A DNA stretch of 64,000 nt, taken from positions 2,232,001-2,296,000 of the forward strand of contig JARWIR010000051.1 of the NCBI GenBank assembly GCA_029959085.1, given 5' to 3'. This DNA comes from Nemophila menziesii. Its lineage: Eukaryota > Streptophyta > Magnoliopsida > Boraginales > Hydrophyllaceae. The notes beneath the pieces were generated by a model that saw nothing but the letters and a program-made list of their open reading frames with translations, did not search any database and was not told where the DNA came from. Shown one piece after another: positions 48,610-59,613 of this stretch; the first letter of the stretch is position 1; every line of letters starts with the position of its first letter. The position numbers and the translations under genes are program-made.

Positions 48610-48990
48610 GCGACGACTTCATCGTATTAGTGACGACTTTAGGCTAAGAACTCGTCGCTAAATGATAGCGACGATCTTTAAACTCAAGAACTAGTCGCTA
48701 ATGGATAGCGACGAGTTCATACTCAAGAACTCGTCGCTAACTTGTTAGGGACGATATTTGATAACTTAGCAATAACTTTAGTCGTCACTCACATCACCAA
48801 TAATTTTAATTAGTCAATTTGGGCGGCTAGAATTCCCGTCCATTTCTCTTCGCAACGACGTGTCGAATTAGCGACGACGCATGTCGTCGCTAGGAGCGGA
48901 GATACAAAGGACGTGCGTACGTTACGTGACGCGTGGCAAAATTAGTGACAACTATTAAGAACTTAGCGACAATTTTAGTCGTCGCTAACT
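48610..48990. repeat. Internal block of CACTA subterminal repeats
   Basis: About 15 AGCGACGA/TCGTCGCTA units in both orientations lie between the two genes and resemble the true ends. It is followed by TATATAAAACCC and a leader-like stretch, much as the left block is, so it may act as promoter of the second gene or mark the end of a second CACTA copy. Confidence 0.75.
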
Positions 48991-50119
48991 AAAAAATTAT
49001 ATAAAACCCTACTGTGAGTTCATTCGCTAGCTCACAACCCACCAAAAATCATTCCATTTCCGACCCAAATCAATTCCATTCCATTTCCGACCCAAATCCA
49101 AGCAAGATTCAAGCCACTAACAATCAAAACAAGGTACATTCCATTCCATGTATCAAATGTTATCAATTTCTTTACCTATGTTTATTCTAATCATTTTTTA
49201 TATGTTGTTTATGATTCCCATTACTTGGCATGGCTTCTTCAACATCACAACCACATTTCCCATGTACAAGGTGCAATTTTCGTCCTACTTTTGCTATATA
49301 ATTTTTTTTATTGCAAAAATTTATGATTGTATTGTGCTTTTTATTAAATCTGAGCTATATATAGGTAGTATTAGGTAGTTTGAAACTAGAATTTAGTTCA
49401 TAACATGATGATTATGTGATTTGTGAATTTTAATTATAGAATGATTAGTGAATGGATGATTCTGTTATTTAAGAGTTGTTTATATGATTAGATTATGGAT
49501 TAATGTTTATATGTTTAGGAAATTTGATTAGAGATTTTTAAATTATTTGTTAAATTTGTTTAGGGTTTTAGGAAAGAATTTAGGAAAAAATACTCTTAAA
49601 TAAAAACCTGACTAAATTATTATATGATTTTTTTGGAAAAAATAGACACCTTTTATAAAAAATAAAATTTCATTAAATAATAAGCTTAAGAATTTTTTTC
49701 CACAAAAAACAACGATAAAAATGGCCTTAGAATTTTTTAAAATAATTTTGTATAGTAGTTTCCAAAAAAAGAATCTTTCCTTATTTCGAAAGTTTCCATT
49801 TTAGGAAACCTTACTTTTTAGAGAAGTTTCCTCAAACGGAAACTTTCCTAAAATGAAAACTTTCCTTATTTGGAGAATTTCCATTTTATGTTAGTTTTCT
49901 TTTAAGGAAACTGTACTATTTTACGGACTAACTTGTTATTTTTGGTTACAGATGACATCGGAAATGGATTAATCGTATATTTATTTTATTTTATTATATA
50001 TGTATTATTTGTAATAATTAAATTATTCTATCGATTTGTAATAATTAGAATTTTATTCGTTATTATAGATGTATTATTTGTAATATTTTATTTCTATTTC
50101 ATTCTGTTAAATTGTAGAT

Positions 50120-51832
50120 GACTGATATAATGTCTCGAGGACACGACAGTGACGGAGACGGTCGGGACCCTTCTAGGAATCCGAACCGCACATTATCCAC
50201 CTGTGCCGACCCGTCTGGTAATTAAAATATTAAAACATAAAACTTTATCAATTTAAAATTAATTCAATTTTTTCTTAAACCACGAAAACGCATCCCGAGG
50301 TACTAGTGCATTGAAATCCGCTCTTGAAAACCTAGAGAAATTAGGTTACCCTTTACCAGTAGAGTTTTGTATGCTAGACGAGACGTGGAACCCTATCGGG
50401 GAGTATGGTCACCACGTTTCATAGGTTATAGAGGCCACGGTCCAAGAGAATGTCCCCCTTGCTACAGATGCTGGAAAGAGGTGACTGATGGGATGAAAAC
50501 TACTATCATGGAAAGATTAAAACAATTTTTTGACCTCGATAGCTGGCATAACAGACCCGACTGGCCAAAAATCCAAAAACATTTGACCAAAAGCCAGTCG
50601 ACTAGGTATAGGGTGTGGAAGGGTGACTTGAAAAAAGCCTACTATAAGAAGAAGAAAACGCCACCTGATGTTGAATTGTTAATTTGGAAGAAGAGTTGTG
50701 AGATGTGGGATAACAAGGACTACCAGGTAGAAAATTTTATAATTTTGAAAAAAAAGTATTTAACGTTTTTAAAATATATTGAAACAGAACCAGGCTGAGA
50801 CTAACACGGCGAACAGGAAGATACAGAAAATATTGGGCAAGGCCGGTTCAAGAAATTTTCGCAGACCCGAGAGGTCATATTTAAGGTATAGTATTTGATT
50901 TTAAAAAATTAAATTAATTACTTTAATTAATTATTAATATATATTTTTTAAAATGTTATTGCACATGGGAAGATGAAAAAGAAAACGAAGGAGCCGTTAA
51001 CTTTTTTTGACGAGTCTACCCAACAGGAGAGAGAGCTTCCAAATCTTGGGGCTTTTTCGAGTACATGAATTACGACTCCGACAAATACGAGTGGAAGAAC
51101 CCGACATACAAAGAGTGTAACATGAGTGTTTTTTCCTTTTACTCTAGTTATTTAATTTATTTAATTATTAATTACTTTTTCTATATACTTTCCTAAATTG
51201 AAAGTTTTCTATTTCAGGAAACTTTTCAAATAAGGAAACTTTCCATTTGAGGAAACTTTCCTAAAATGAAGTCTTTCCTTATTTGGAAAGTTTCCCAAAA
51301 TAGAAAATTTCATTTTTTTAGTTTTTTAATTATCTTCTTTAAATAATTATTAATTAACTTTTACTGGCTTGTAACATGATGTATATTTGGTGGGACCGCC
51401 TTTAATGAAGTGGCACGGAAACACCAGATCGACATCATGAAAGAGGTCGTTGAAGACGTCATGGGCCCACTAAACACGGATTGGGTAACCGGATTCAGAC
51501 AGGTCTACAAGAAGGCCATTACCTCCCAGTCGGATCCATCAGTTAGGCGGAATGCGGAGAGACCGGATGTGATTATAACTGCGATGAACGAGTTTCGCGC
51601 GCTTCAAGGTCTCCCCCCTATCAAGGCTCCCACTTCATCGACTTCCTCCACAGCTACGCCAACTGGCTGTCAGTTTACGATGAGCATTCTTGACACGGCT
51701 ATGGCGGCGTTGAATAAGATGAGGGTCGCTCAAGGTCTTGCCCTGATCCCCCCGAAGCACCGAGAGCAGATGAATAGGATGAAGAGGATGAAGATTTGGA
51801 CGCTCCTTGACTTTCCTTTTATGTTATGCTGA
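50120..51832 (+). pseudogene. CACTA second gene, plant Transposase_24 (Ptta/En-Spm)-like
   Basis: Several exon-like pieces on the plus strand. The piece from about 50300 to 50725 contains LPVEFCMLDETWNPIGEYG, a stop, then GMKTTIMERLKQFFDLD and WPKIQKHLTKSQSTRYRVWKGDLKKAYYKK. This is the core look of the Transposase_24 family, followed by WKKSCEMWDNKDYQ. GT-AG introns appear at about 50726-50792 and after 50885. The last piece (51390-51832) has RQVYKKAITSQSDPSVRRNAERPDV and a Met/Arg-rich tail ending in a stop. In En/Spm-like elements the companion gene supplies the end-binding function; that role is inferred. Scattered stops make it a pseudogene as read. Confidence 0.75.
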
Positions 51833-52139
51833 TGTACTTTTGACTATTTCGGTTATGTTTGACTTTATCGTATTTTTTGACTTTATTTCTGATTTTTGAA
51901 TTAAAAAAAATAAGTTTTGTTTTCCGATTAATATTTGAGATTTCTAATTATTTATTCGATATATTTGTATAATTATGAAAATAAAATTAAATTTATAAAT
52001 TAAATAAAAAACAATTAATTAAATTAAAAATATATAAAAAATAAAATTAAAAATAAAATACAAAAATAAAATTAAAAAAATTAAAAATAAATTACATTAA
52101 AATCAAAATTATAATTCAGGATTCGAAAAAAAAATACAG

Positions 52140-52440
52140 GTTAGCGGCGAATTATTTGTCGCCATATACGAATAACAACTCATCGCTAGTACTTCGAATA
52201 ATTACCGACGACGACTCTGCGACGAAAGATATCGTCGCCTAGCTATATTCTGGGATAGCGACGAAGTCAAGTTGTCGCTAACAAAAAATTACTTGCGACG
52301 AATGAAGTTGTCGCAAAGACGGTCTATGAAATCGCGGCGAAACAATTGAGTTTCGTCGCAGATAATTACTTTTATCTACGACTTTCTAGCGACGACATCT
52401 TTATGTGTAGCGGCGAACACGGGTCGTCACTAATTGAAAC
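52140..52440. repeat. Right subterminal repeat block of the CACTA element
   Basis: About ten GCGACGA / TCGTCGC units in both orientations lead to the end TGTAGTG. Confidence 0.8.
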
Positions 52441-52450
52441 GAATGTAGTG

Positions 52451-52985
52451 ATGTAGTACGTTATGCTTTAGGGCGGATTGTCTTGAGGTTTTGTCATTGA
52501 TAAATCAAGAGTACAAAAATAAGGCCATGAGCGTCATGGGTGGAGGACATCCCGATCACCTTGAGTCAAAATCCAATCTTTGAGATTTTGAACATATATA
52601 GAGAAATATAGTCGTGTGTGGATTAAATAACTATATTTGGGGTATTTGAACATAACTAGAGAAAAAATTTCATGAAATACCAGAAAGACTGTGACATCAC
52701 TTGACACAACACAAATGCAGGTAAACTACATCTAGAGTAATATGCAATGTCTCTAAGAGGTGCTTTGTTCTTGCGATTATTTTCGCGATCTCATATCCTA
52801 CCTCGTATAAAAAAACTCAAAATATACTGATATTTATCTTAACAATAAAAGATGGCAATAAGTGAACTGTGTCCAATCCACAAATTTTGATCAACAAAAA
52901 GATGTACTAGTTCAATAAGGAATACACGTAACATAGTTAGCAAAAAAATCTACAAGTGTAGGACGCAAAAATTGAACCCAAAAGC
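52451..52985. other. Spacer, no gene
   Basis: Nothing recognised. Confidence 0.35.
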
Positions 52986-52997
52986 AGTCTGACTAAT

Positions 52998-53385
52998 GTG
53001 CGGTTCGGACCGTTTTCAGACCGGTCCTTATCGGACCTGCGGTATACCGGTCCGGTCCGGCTTACCGGTCATCCGCTATTGGTCCCGGTCCGGTCCGGTT
53101 TTCGGTACTAGAACTTAGAAGTACGACCGGTAAAAGGGACCGGTATACCGGTTCCGGTCCGGTCCTTCACCGGTTCTGGTTACCATATATAAAAAAAAAC
53201 AGCTCAAAACACCGGTTCTTATCGGACTTGTTTTTCACATCCATTTCTTTTTTTGAAGAACCGAGCCGCTACCCCGGCATACCAGTCCGGTCCGATTCTG
53301 GACCGCCTTCCTTATCGGTTCGGTCCGGTTTCGGTTCCGGCCGGACCGGTCTGGTCCGGCGCACCGATTCTGGACAACCGATAGC
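52998..53385. repeat. CCGGTCCGG-rich, CpG-dense repeat tract
   Basis: Dozens of overlapping ACCGGTCCGG / CCGGTTCCGG words, many self-complementary, fill about 390 bp in an AT-rich setting. This resembles the subterminal parts of some plant hAT or MITE elements, but I cannot see clear ends. The 66-codon frame at 53228 is a by-product. Confidence 0.6.
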
Positions 53386-54057
53386 CAGGCTGAAAAGAAA
53401 TACATCCTGGTACATTCGTTATGCTTAATCGAACTTTTAGGACTCGACTGCCGTGATTTTCATAATAAGTACATCTTAACTATTTACAGCTTCATATGAA
53501 TTTTAAAGAAATAAAAGACATACTAAACCGAGTGCACAAAAACCACGAGCTTTTGAATTTTGAAGTCAAACCAAGTAATTTAGGCATTATAGTTAACATT
53601 GAGTACATTGGTAGCTTTGAAGTCGTTAAATCAAAACTTAGGGCAGTAAGTTATTTATACAACTCAGTATTTGTTTATAAGGTAAAAAATATATATATGC
53701 AACTCGAACTAAACCAACTTATCTCCAATTTGGAATAATTCAATCCAAATTAAAAAAGTTATCTTCCCTTTTCTTAAAATAGAAATAGAATTTTCACAAT
53801 AAAACACAAACAATATTCAAAATGCAAACTTTGCAAGCACACAAACATGATCAGTCATATGTTACTACCTACGAACCAGCACTTTAGTTGTTGATCCACT
53901 CAAACTAATCCTATTGTTGTTTTCTTTTGAAATCTAACAAGATTTCCCATGCCATTTATTGGGTAGATAGGACTAATTCTTGTTCGTACGGTTACATATA
54001 ACTATGTATACAATTACAAAATGAGACTAATACTTTCACACTACAACAAACCCTAAT
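53386..54057. other. Spacer, no convincing gene
   Basis: An 80-codon frame at 53496-53738 resembles no family known to me and has low-complexity composition. Bases next to 54057 should hold the SMR gene 3' UTR. Confidence 0.35.
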
Positions 54058-54336
54058 TTAATTTGGAAAATTCGAAATGTTTTGAAGTGCATGCTTGAAG
54101 AAGACCTCTATATCAGGAGATCTGAAGGATGAGACTGATGATCGTATTGACGAGTAGTTTACCACAACCTTTTTCTTCTTCGGAGCTGGTGGGCAAGATA
54201 CTATTTTCGGTATTCTGAATCTCTTTGCCTTAGGTGTTGTACAGCCTGCATCATCACCACCAGCTTCAGCTTCAACCTTGCAGCTTCTGCTAATGTCATC
54301 GTGTTTTCTTTTAGTTTTCTCCACACATAATTCCAT
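54058..54336 (-). CDS. SIAMESE-related (SMR) cyclin-dependent kinase inhibitor
   Basis: A single intact 92-codon frame, ATG at 54336, no intron. Diagnostic SIM/SMR motifs are present. C32-T-T-P-K...R-I-P43 is followed by C48-P-P-A-P-K-K-K-K (residues 48-56), the family's most conserved box. A late S-P-D-I-E-V-F-F (residues 73-80) corresponds to the C-terminal PDLExFF-type motif used in cyclin contact. The N-terminal third is charged and poorly conserved, as usual. Members bind CDK-cyclin complexes in the nucleus and restrain mitosis, promoting endoreduplication or stress arrest; that is family knowledge. Typical length is 80-130 residues. Which SMR paralog it is cannot be told here. Confidence 0.9.
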   Translation of the reverse strand: MELCVEKTKRKHDDISRSCKVEAEAGGDDAGCTTPKAKRFRIPKIVSCPPAPKKKKVVVNYSSIRSSVSSFRSPDIEVFFKHALQNISNFPN

Positions 54337-54815
54337 TTTCAGAGCTAATTTATCAGGCTCCTATTAGATTTTATCCAGATAAATAGTTGAAATTTGCAAC
54401 CACTTTATGAGAAAGGGCTCTAAATGGTGAGACTAGTTCGAAAAAAACCAACCAGAACAACCTAAGACACTTATATTAGTTAATTAGAAAGTAGGAATGA
54501 GTTATGTCATAGTTGAAGTAGAAACAACGTTGCTGTAACTACTACCACTAAAAGTAAAGCACTTTTCTGAAATGTTTATGTATGGTAATTAATTGTGTCG
54601 TTCCCCTTTTAGTTTTATATGACCATAAATCGCGTAAGAGATAAGTAGAACTTATATAATTAATTTTTTTATGGGGGGAGAATAAATGTCGTTTCTGAGG
54701 ATCATATGTTAAATTATACTGTACTTAAAATGGTAGCGTCAACTTACAATAGCTTATACAGTAGCAACACATTAGCATAAATAACAACTCGATCTCAACA
54801 ACTCATACTCAAAAC
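54337..54815. other. Upstream region of the SMR gene
   Basis: Should carry the SMR promoter. A TTATATAAG on the coding strand near 54650 is TATA-like, about 310 bp from the ATG. The copia LTR begins 480 bp upstream of the ATG and reads away from the gene. Confidence 0.4.
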
Positions 54816-54992
54816 TAATAGTGTATAAGATAAGATAGCTCATGTAGTGACTCATGTAGTGACTCATAGATAAGACAAAATAGTACAATTAGTTGTTAGT
54901 CATGCAATACCACACAATGCTCTACATTGTGTACTATATATATTCCTATCTTGTAAACAGTTTTACAATCAATCAATATACACATTTCTATT
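54816..54992 (+). repeat. 5' LTR of the copia element
   Basis: 177 bp, containing TATATATATTCC near 54935 as the probable promoter, and a tandem CATGTAGTGACT pair. Confidence 0.9.
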
Positions 54993-55001
54993 CCTCCAGG
55001 A

Positions 55002-57984
55002 TTGCTTCTTCTTCGACAAAACTGGAGTGGTTTAGTGCAGGTCAAACTAGATGCCTCTAACTACGTTTTATGGCGAGCTCAGATTGAAGCTGTTCTTGAA
55101 GCCCATGGCTATTTAACTCGTGTTACTAATCAAGCTGATATTCCAGCAGTTACCGATCCATTGTATTCTACATGGATTCTCGAAGATCAGCAACTAAAGG
55201 TTTCTTTACTTTCATCTATGATTCCCTCTGTTTTAACTCAAGTGGTTAAGTTAGCTAGTGCAAATGATGTTTGGGTTAAGCTTGAGGAGATTTTTGTATC
55301 TCAATGTCGAACACACATACATCAACTCAAGATGAAGCTGTGTAACATCAAGAAGGGTGATAAGCGTATGTCTGAGTATTTATCAGAAATTCAAGATCTA
55401 TGTGATGGTCTTGAAACAGCTTCATCTGCGCTTCCACTTGAAGACATCATCATGTACACTCTTAAAGGTCTTCCACATGAATATAATCAATTTAAGTCGA
55501 GTATTCGGATAACTAATGCTCATACTTCGACATTAAGCTTTCATTCGTTAAGTAGCTTATTAATTTCTGAAGAACTCCATATTTCTATGGCTGATTCGAC
55601 TGAGAATTTACAAAGCTCTCACACAGCCCTGTTTACTTCATCCTCACCACAGTCTATGCCTTCAAACAGAGGTGGACGTGCATATTCGCCTCGTGGTAGA
55701 GGTCGTGGACGTGCTAGAGGAACAGTTGGGAATAATTCATCACCGAATTCCTCATATTCAGGTTACAATTCTTCAAATTCCTCTAATTCAAATGTACCTA
55801 CCTGTCAAATTTGTGTTCGTTTTGGTCACTCTGCGATAGATTGTTACTCTCGTGCTGATTTTGTCACTTTCCCTTCACCAAAAGCTTTGCAAAGACAAAA
55901 TTACTCAGCTCACAACACTACAGTTGCTAATTATAATTCATCTAATTTCAACTCGGCTCCACCATCTTCATCTACATCTTATAATACTCCACAGTCATCT
56001 AACTATAATTCATCTTCATCAAACTATAATCCGGAGTTATGGTATTTAGATTCTGGGGCTAATAGTCATGTCACACCAGATCAAGGTATGCTTCAAAACT
56101 CTTCAACTTATTCTGGTGCTAACTCTGTAGCTGTTGGTAATGGTCATGCTTTGGATATAGCCAACATTGGGACTCGTAAGCTTTCCTTAAACAACTCACC
56201 CTTATACCTTAACTCTATCTTACATGTTCCTAAAATTGCCTCTAATTTACTCTCTATTTCTCAATTTACTCGAGATAACAATTGTTGTGTTGTGTTTAAT
56301 GCAAATTCTGTGTCTATTCATGATCTAGCCTCTCACAAACTCTTGTTTCAGGGCCCTTGTGAAGGTGGTCTATATCCTCTTCGCGTTGAGTCAACCATGG
56401 TTTCTCCCTCATTCACACCCTCCAAGATTCAGTGTCTTTCTTCTTCAACAGTTTCTTCACAAGCTCAATTGTGGCATCTTAGACTTGGACACCCCTCTTC
56501 AAATGTGTCATCTACTTTGTCTCATATTTTAGATACAAAGCTTAATTTCAATGGTGTTTTATGTAATTCTTGTGCTACTTCTAAATCTCACAAGCTATCT
56601 TTTCCTTTGTCTACATCTAGAAGTAAATTTCCCTTTAGTTTAATACACTCAGATGTTTGGGGTCCATCTCCCATTGCATCTTGTTCTTCTTTTAAGTATT
56701 ACATTGTGTTTATTGATGATTTCAGTCGATTTTCTTGGATTTATCCTCTTGTTCATAAATCAGATGTTACTAAAGTATTTCAAATATTCTATGAAATGAT
56801 TCTTACTCAATTCAAACTAAAAATTCAAACTCTAAGGTCAGATAATGGTGGTGAATATACTAGTTCCATTTTGCAAAATTTTCTTCAATCAAAAGGCATT
56901 ATTCATCAAACTAGTTGTCCTCACACACCAGAACAAAATGGCATTTCTGAAAGAAAACATAGACACTTGATAGAAACCACTAGAACCTTGCTAACTCATA
57001 GTTCACTACCTCACAAATTTTGGCTTGAAGCCTTATCTGCTAGTGTCTATTTAATAAATATATTGCCCACACCTTCACTTCAGAATAAATCTCCTTACGA
57101 GATGCTTTATAAAACTACACCTTCTTATTCTCATCTTAAAGTCTTTGGGTGTCTTTGTTACCCATGGCTCAAGCCATATAGCTCTCATAAACTTGCACCT
57201 AAATCTGAAATGTGTGCTTTCCTTGGTTATTGCTCACATTCCAAGGGTTACAAGTGTTATTCTTTGTCATCTAAAAAGGTTTTTATCTCAAGACATGTTG
57301 TTTTCAATGAGTGTCAGTTCCCTTTTGAAAATTCATTCTCTATTGATACTTCTCACCATGATCAACCCTCTACACCCTATATTGATTTGTTTGAGTCTCA
57401 TATTAATCCTAATTCTATTTCTCACCCTTTCTCATCTGTCATAAACTCTACACCTCAGGTACATATATCTCAGCCTGAGTTACCAAATGACCAACCCTCT
57501 TCTCCACCTATACATAATCCTTCACCTACACCTCCTCCTATACAAACTAGACACCCTATGGTCACCAGAAAACAAACAGGTTCTTTAAAACCTTCTTATA
57601 AGTGTCAAAATATCTCTCTTACACCTCCCCTTGTTGAACCTACTACCTTTAAGGAAGCTATCAATTCTCAATGTTGGTTAATGGCAATGAATGATGAATA
57701 TACAGCCTTAAAGAAACAAAATACTTGGGAACTAGTTCCACCTCCTCATGGCAGAGTTCCTATTACTTGCAAATGGATATATAAGTTGAAAAGAAATGCT
57801 AATGGTTCAATTGCAAGATATAAAGCCAGACTTGTGGCTCGTGGTTTCTTACAAGAGTATGGGTTAGACTACACTGAAACCTTCTCTCCTGTGGTCAAAC
57901 ATCAAACTCTGAGAGTTGTATTATCACTTGCCATTTCTTCTAACTGGAAATTACATCAATTAGATGTATCAAATGCCTTTTTAC
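55002..57984 (+). CDS. Copia gag-pol, first part: gag, protease, integrase, RT start (interrupted)
   Basis: One open frame of about 995 codons. LVQVKLDASNYVLWRAQIEAVL (residues about 11-32) and the UBN2 gag part are followed by an RGR-rich stretch (about 226-240) and a CCHC knuckle, CQICVRFGHSAIDC (about 269-282). Protease follows with DSGANSH (about 352-358). The pre-integrase has HLRLGHP and CNSCATSKSHK. Integrase has its catalytic Asp in IHSDVWGP, its second Asp in LRSDNGGEY, and its Glu in EQNGISERKHR. RT begins with WIYKLKRNANGSIARYKARLVARGF and reaches VSNAF, where the frame is cut by the TRIM at 57985. There is no upstream ATG, so the native N-terminus is missing or lies in deleted leader sequence. 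Confidence 0.93.
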
Positions 57985-58242
57985 TGTTAGACAACCAATT
58001 CTTCCAAAAGCTTAAGCTGTCAGACGCCCCCTCACGTGCAAGCTAGATTCATGTCATTTTTTTGCATGTCTAGTCTTTGCTACGTGAATTTTTAAATTGG
58101 GTGACGACGGCAAGACTCGAACCACCGACCTCTTATGGATCTGGGCTCTGATACCATGTTAGACAACCAATTCTCCCAAAAGCTTAAGCTGTCAGGAGGG
58201 GTCATCTTATATATATTATATATGAGTATTACATGCTCAATA
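57985..58242 (-). mobile_element. TRIM element (258 bp) inserted in copia RT, exact 5-bp target duplication
   Basis: TTTAC flanks both sides (57980-57984 and 58243-58247). A 39-bp terminal phrase beginning TGTTAGACAACCAATTCT occurs at 57985 and again at 58158, differing at one base near its middle. Between them, on the minus strand, lie TGGTATCAGAGC (58146-58157, primer site) and CACGTGAGGGGGCGT (57985+39 onward, polypurine tract). This is the TRIM plan LTR-PBS-PPT-LTR in minus orientation. The right LTR is about 85 bp; the left one lacks its last ~46 bp. No coding capacity. Confidence 0.85.
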
Positions 58243-58247
58243 TTTAC

Positions 58248-59449
58248 ATGGCAATTTAGAGGAAGAGGTGTATATGACTCAACCTCAAGGTTTCATTAAC
58301 AAAGAACATCCACATTATGTGTGTAAGTTAAAAAGATCTCTATATGGTCTTAAACAAGCTCCAAGAGCTTGGAATTTGCTTTTAACTTCATTTCTTGAGT
58401 CTCTTCAGTTTGTTGTATGTCCTGCTGATACATCAATGTTCACAAAAGGCTCAGGTGATAACTTATCTATAGTATTAATTTATGTAGATGACTTAGTTAT
58501 TACAGGCTCAGCTTCAACTGAGATTTTATCACTCATATCAGCCTTGAAAAATCGTTTTGAGATGAAAGAACTTGGCAATTTGTCTTATTTTCTTGGCCTT
58601 CAAATTCAATCTTCATCGGAATGTATCACTGTATCTCAGAGTAGTTATGCTACTTCTATATTAACTAGAGCTGGTATGAGTAATTGTAAGGCTTCTTCAA
58701 CACCAACCTTGAATAAGTACTCTATCAAATCTGATTTTTCACTTCAGCCATTTGAAGATCCCTTCTTATTTAGGAGTTTGACTGGAGCACTTCAATATTT
58801 AACCATTACAAGGCCTGATATAGCATTTGTTGTTAACCAAATTTGTCAAGCCATGCACCATCCTACAAATGGTGATTTTGACTGTCTCAAAAAGCTGCTA
58901 CAATACATTAAAGGTACAATTGACTATGGTTTAAACTTTGTACCTTCAACTTCTACCTTACGTGCTTATTCGGACTCCGATTGGGCAAGTAACACTACTG
59001 ATAGAAGATCAACTACGGGGTATTGTATATTTCTTGGATCAAACTTAATCTCATGGGGCTCAAAGAAACAAACTACTGTTTCACGATCATCGACTGAGGC
59101 TGAGTATAGGGCTATGGCGTATGTTGCGGCTGAATTAATGTGGATAACTTATTTATTAAAAAGTTTAAAGATTACGTGTTCTACTTCTACAATTGCCTGT
59201 GACAACCAATCTGCCATTGCTCTTGCTACAAATCCTGTCTTTCACACTAGAACACGACATATTGATGTCGATTTTCATTTTATTCGAGAACAAGTAAAGA
59301 TGAAGAAACTTATACTACATCATGTACCTTCATCATCGCAGATTGCAGATATACTTACCAAAGGCCTACAACCTACACCTTTTATATCTCTTGTAGGCAA
59401 ACTTCCACTCTTACGAGTTATCAGTTTGAGGGGGGATAATAGTGTATAA
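58248..59449 (+). CDS. Copia pol, second part: RT core and RNase H
   Basis: Continues in the same phase as the frame cut at 57984. EEEVYMTQPQGF is followed by LKRSLYGLKQAPRAWN (motif B region), LIYVDDLVITG (YVDD catalytic pair), KELGNLSYFLGLQI, and the LTGALQYLTITRPDIAF segment. RNase H follows with AYSDSDWASNTTDRRSTTGY and SRSSTEAEYRAMA, then CDNQSAI and TRHIDVDFHFIREQV. It ends in ADILTKGL and a stop just before the 3' LTR. No internal stop. The first ATG (58276) is not a natural start because translation would come from the gag-pol frame. Confidence 0.92.
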
Positions 59450-59613
59450 GATAAGATAGCTCATGTAGTGACTCATGTAGTGACTCATAGATAAGACAAA
59501 ATAGTACAATTAGTTGTTAGTCATGCAATACCACACAATGCTCTACATTGTGTACTATATATATTCCTATCTTGTAAACAGTTTTACAATCAATCAATAT
59601 ACACATTTCTATT
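59437..59613 (+). repeat. 3' LTR of the copia element
   Basis: Identical to the 5' LTR. The pol stop codon lies about 10 bp inside it, as the frame runs into the LTR start. Confidence 0.9.

Larger units (their letters stand above)
43884..52450 (+). mobile_element. CACTA (En/Spm-type) DNA transposon, two genes, degenerate
   Basis: The left end CACTACTACAG and right end ...TGTAGTG (reverse CACTACA) bound 8.6 kb. Both ends carry many subterminal copies of TTAGCGACGA / TCGTCGCTAA in both orientations (43915-44200 and 52140-52440). A third block of the same repeats lies inside at 48610-48990. A TNP2-like gene and a Transposase_24-like gene follow in the same direction. Flanking triplets TAG and ATG do not match, so the exact ends or insertion are uncertain. 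Multiple stops show it is inactive as read. Confidence 0.85.
54816..59613 (+). mobile_element. Young Ty1/copia retrotransposon with identical 177-bp LTRs
   Basis: LTRs at 54816-54992 and 59437-59613 are identical base for base as I read them. They start TAATAGTGTATAAG and end ACATTTCTATT, so the shared block does not have TG..CA ends. A GTTTGAGGGGGGA polypurine tract precedes the 3' LTR. I see no TGGTATCAGAGC primer site after the 5' LTR. Coding sequence starts within a few bases of the LTR with no ATG, as if the leader and gag start were lost. Flanking 5-mers (AAAAC and ATCTT) do not form a duplication. Confidence 0.93.

Noticed and set aside
43881..52453. 3-bp target duplication for the CACTA element
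   Set aside because: Flanking triplets TAG and ATG differ; the boundary may be off or the site rearranged, so no duplication is claimed.
53228..53428. 66-codon ORF rich in Arg, Ser and Gly
   Set aside because: It translates the CCGGTCCGG repeat tract.
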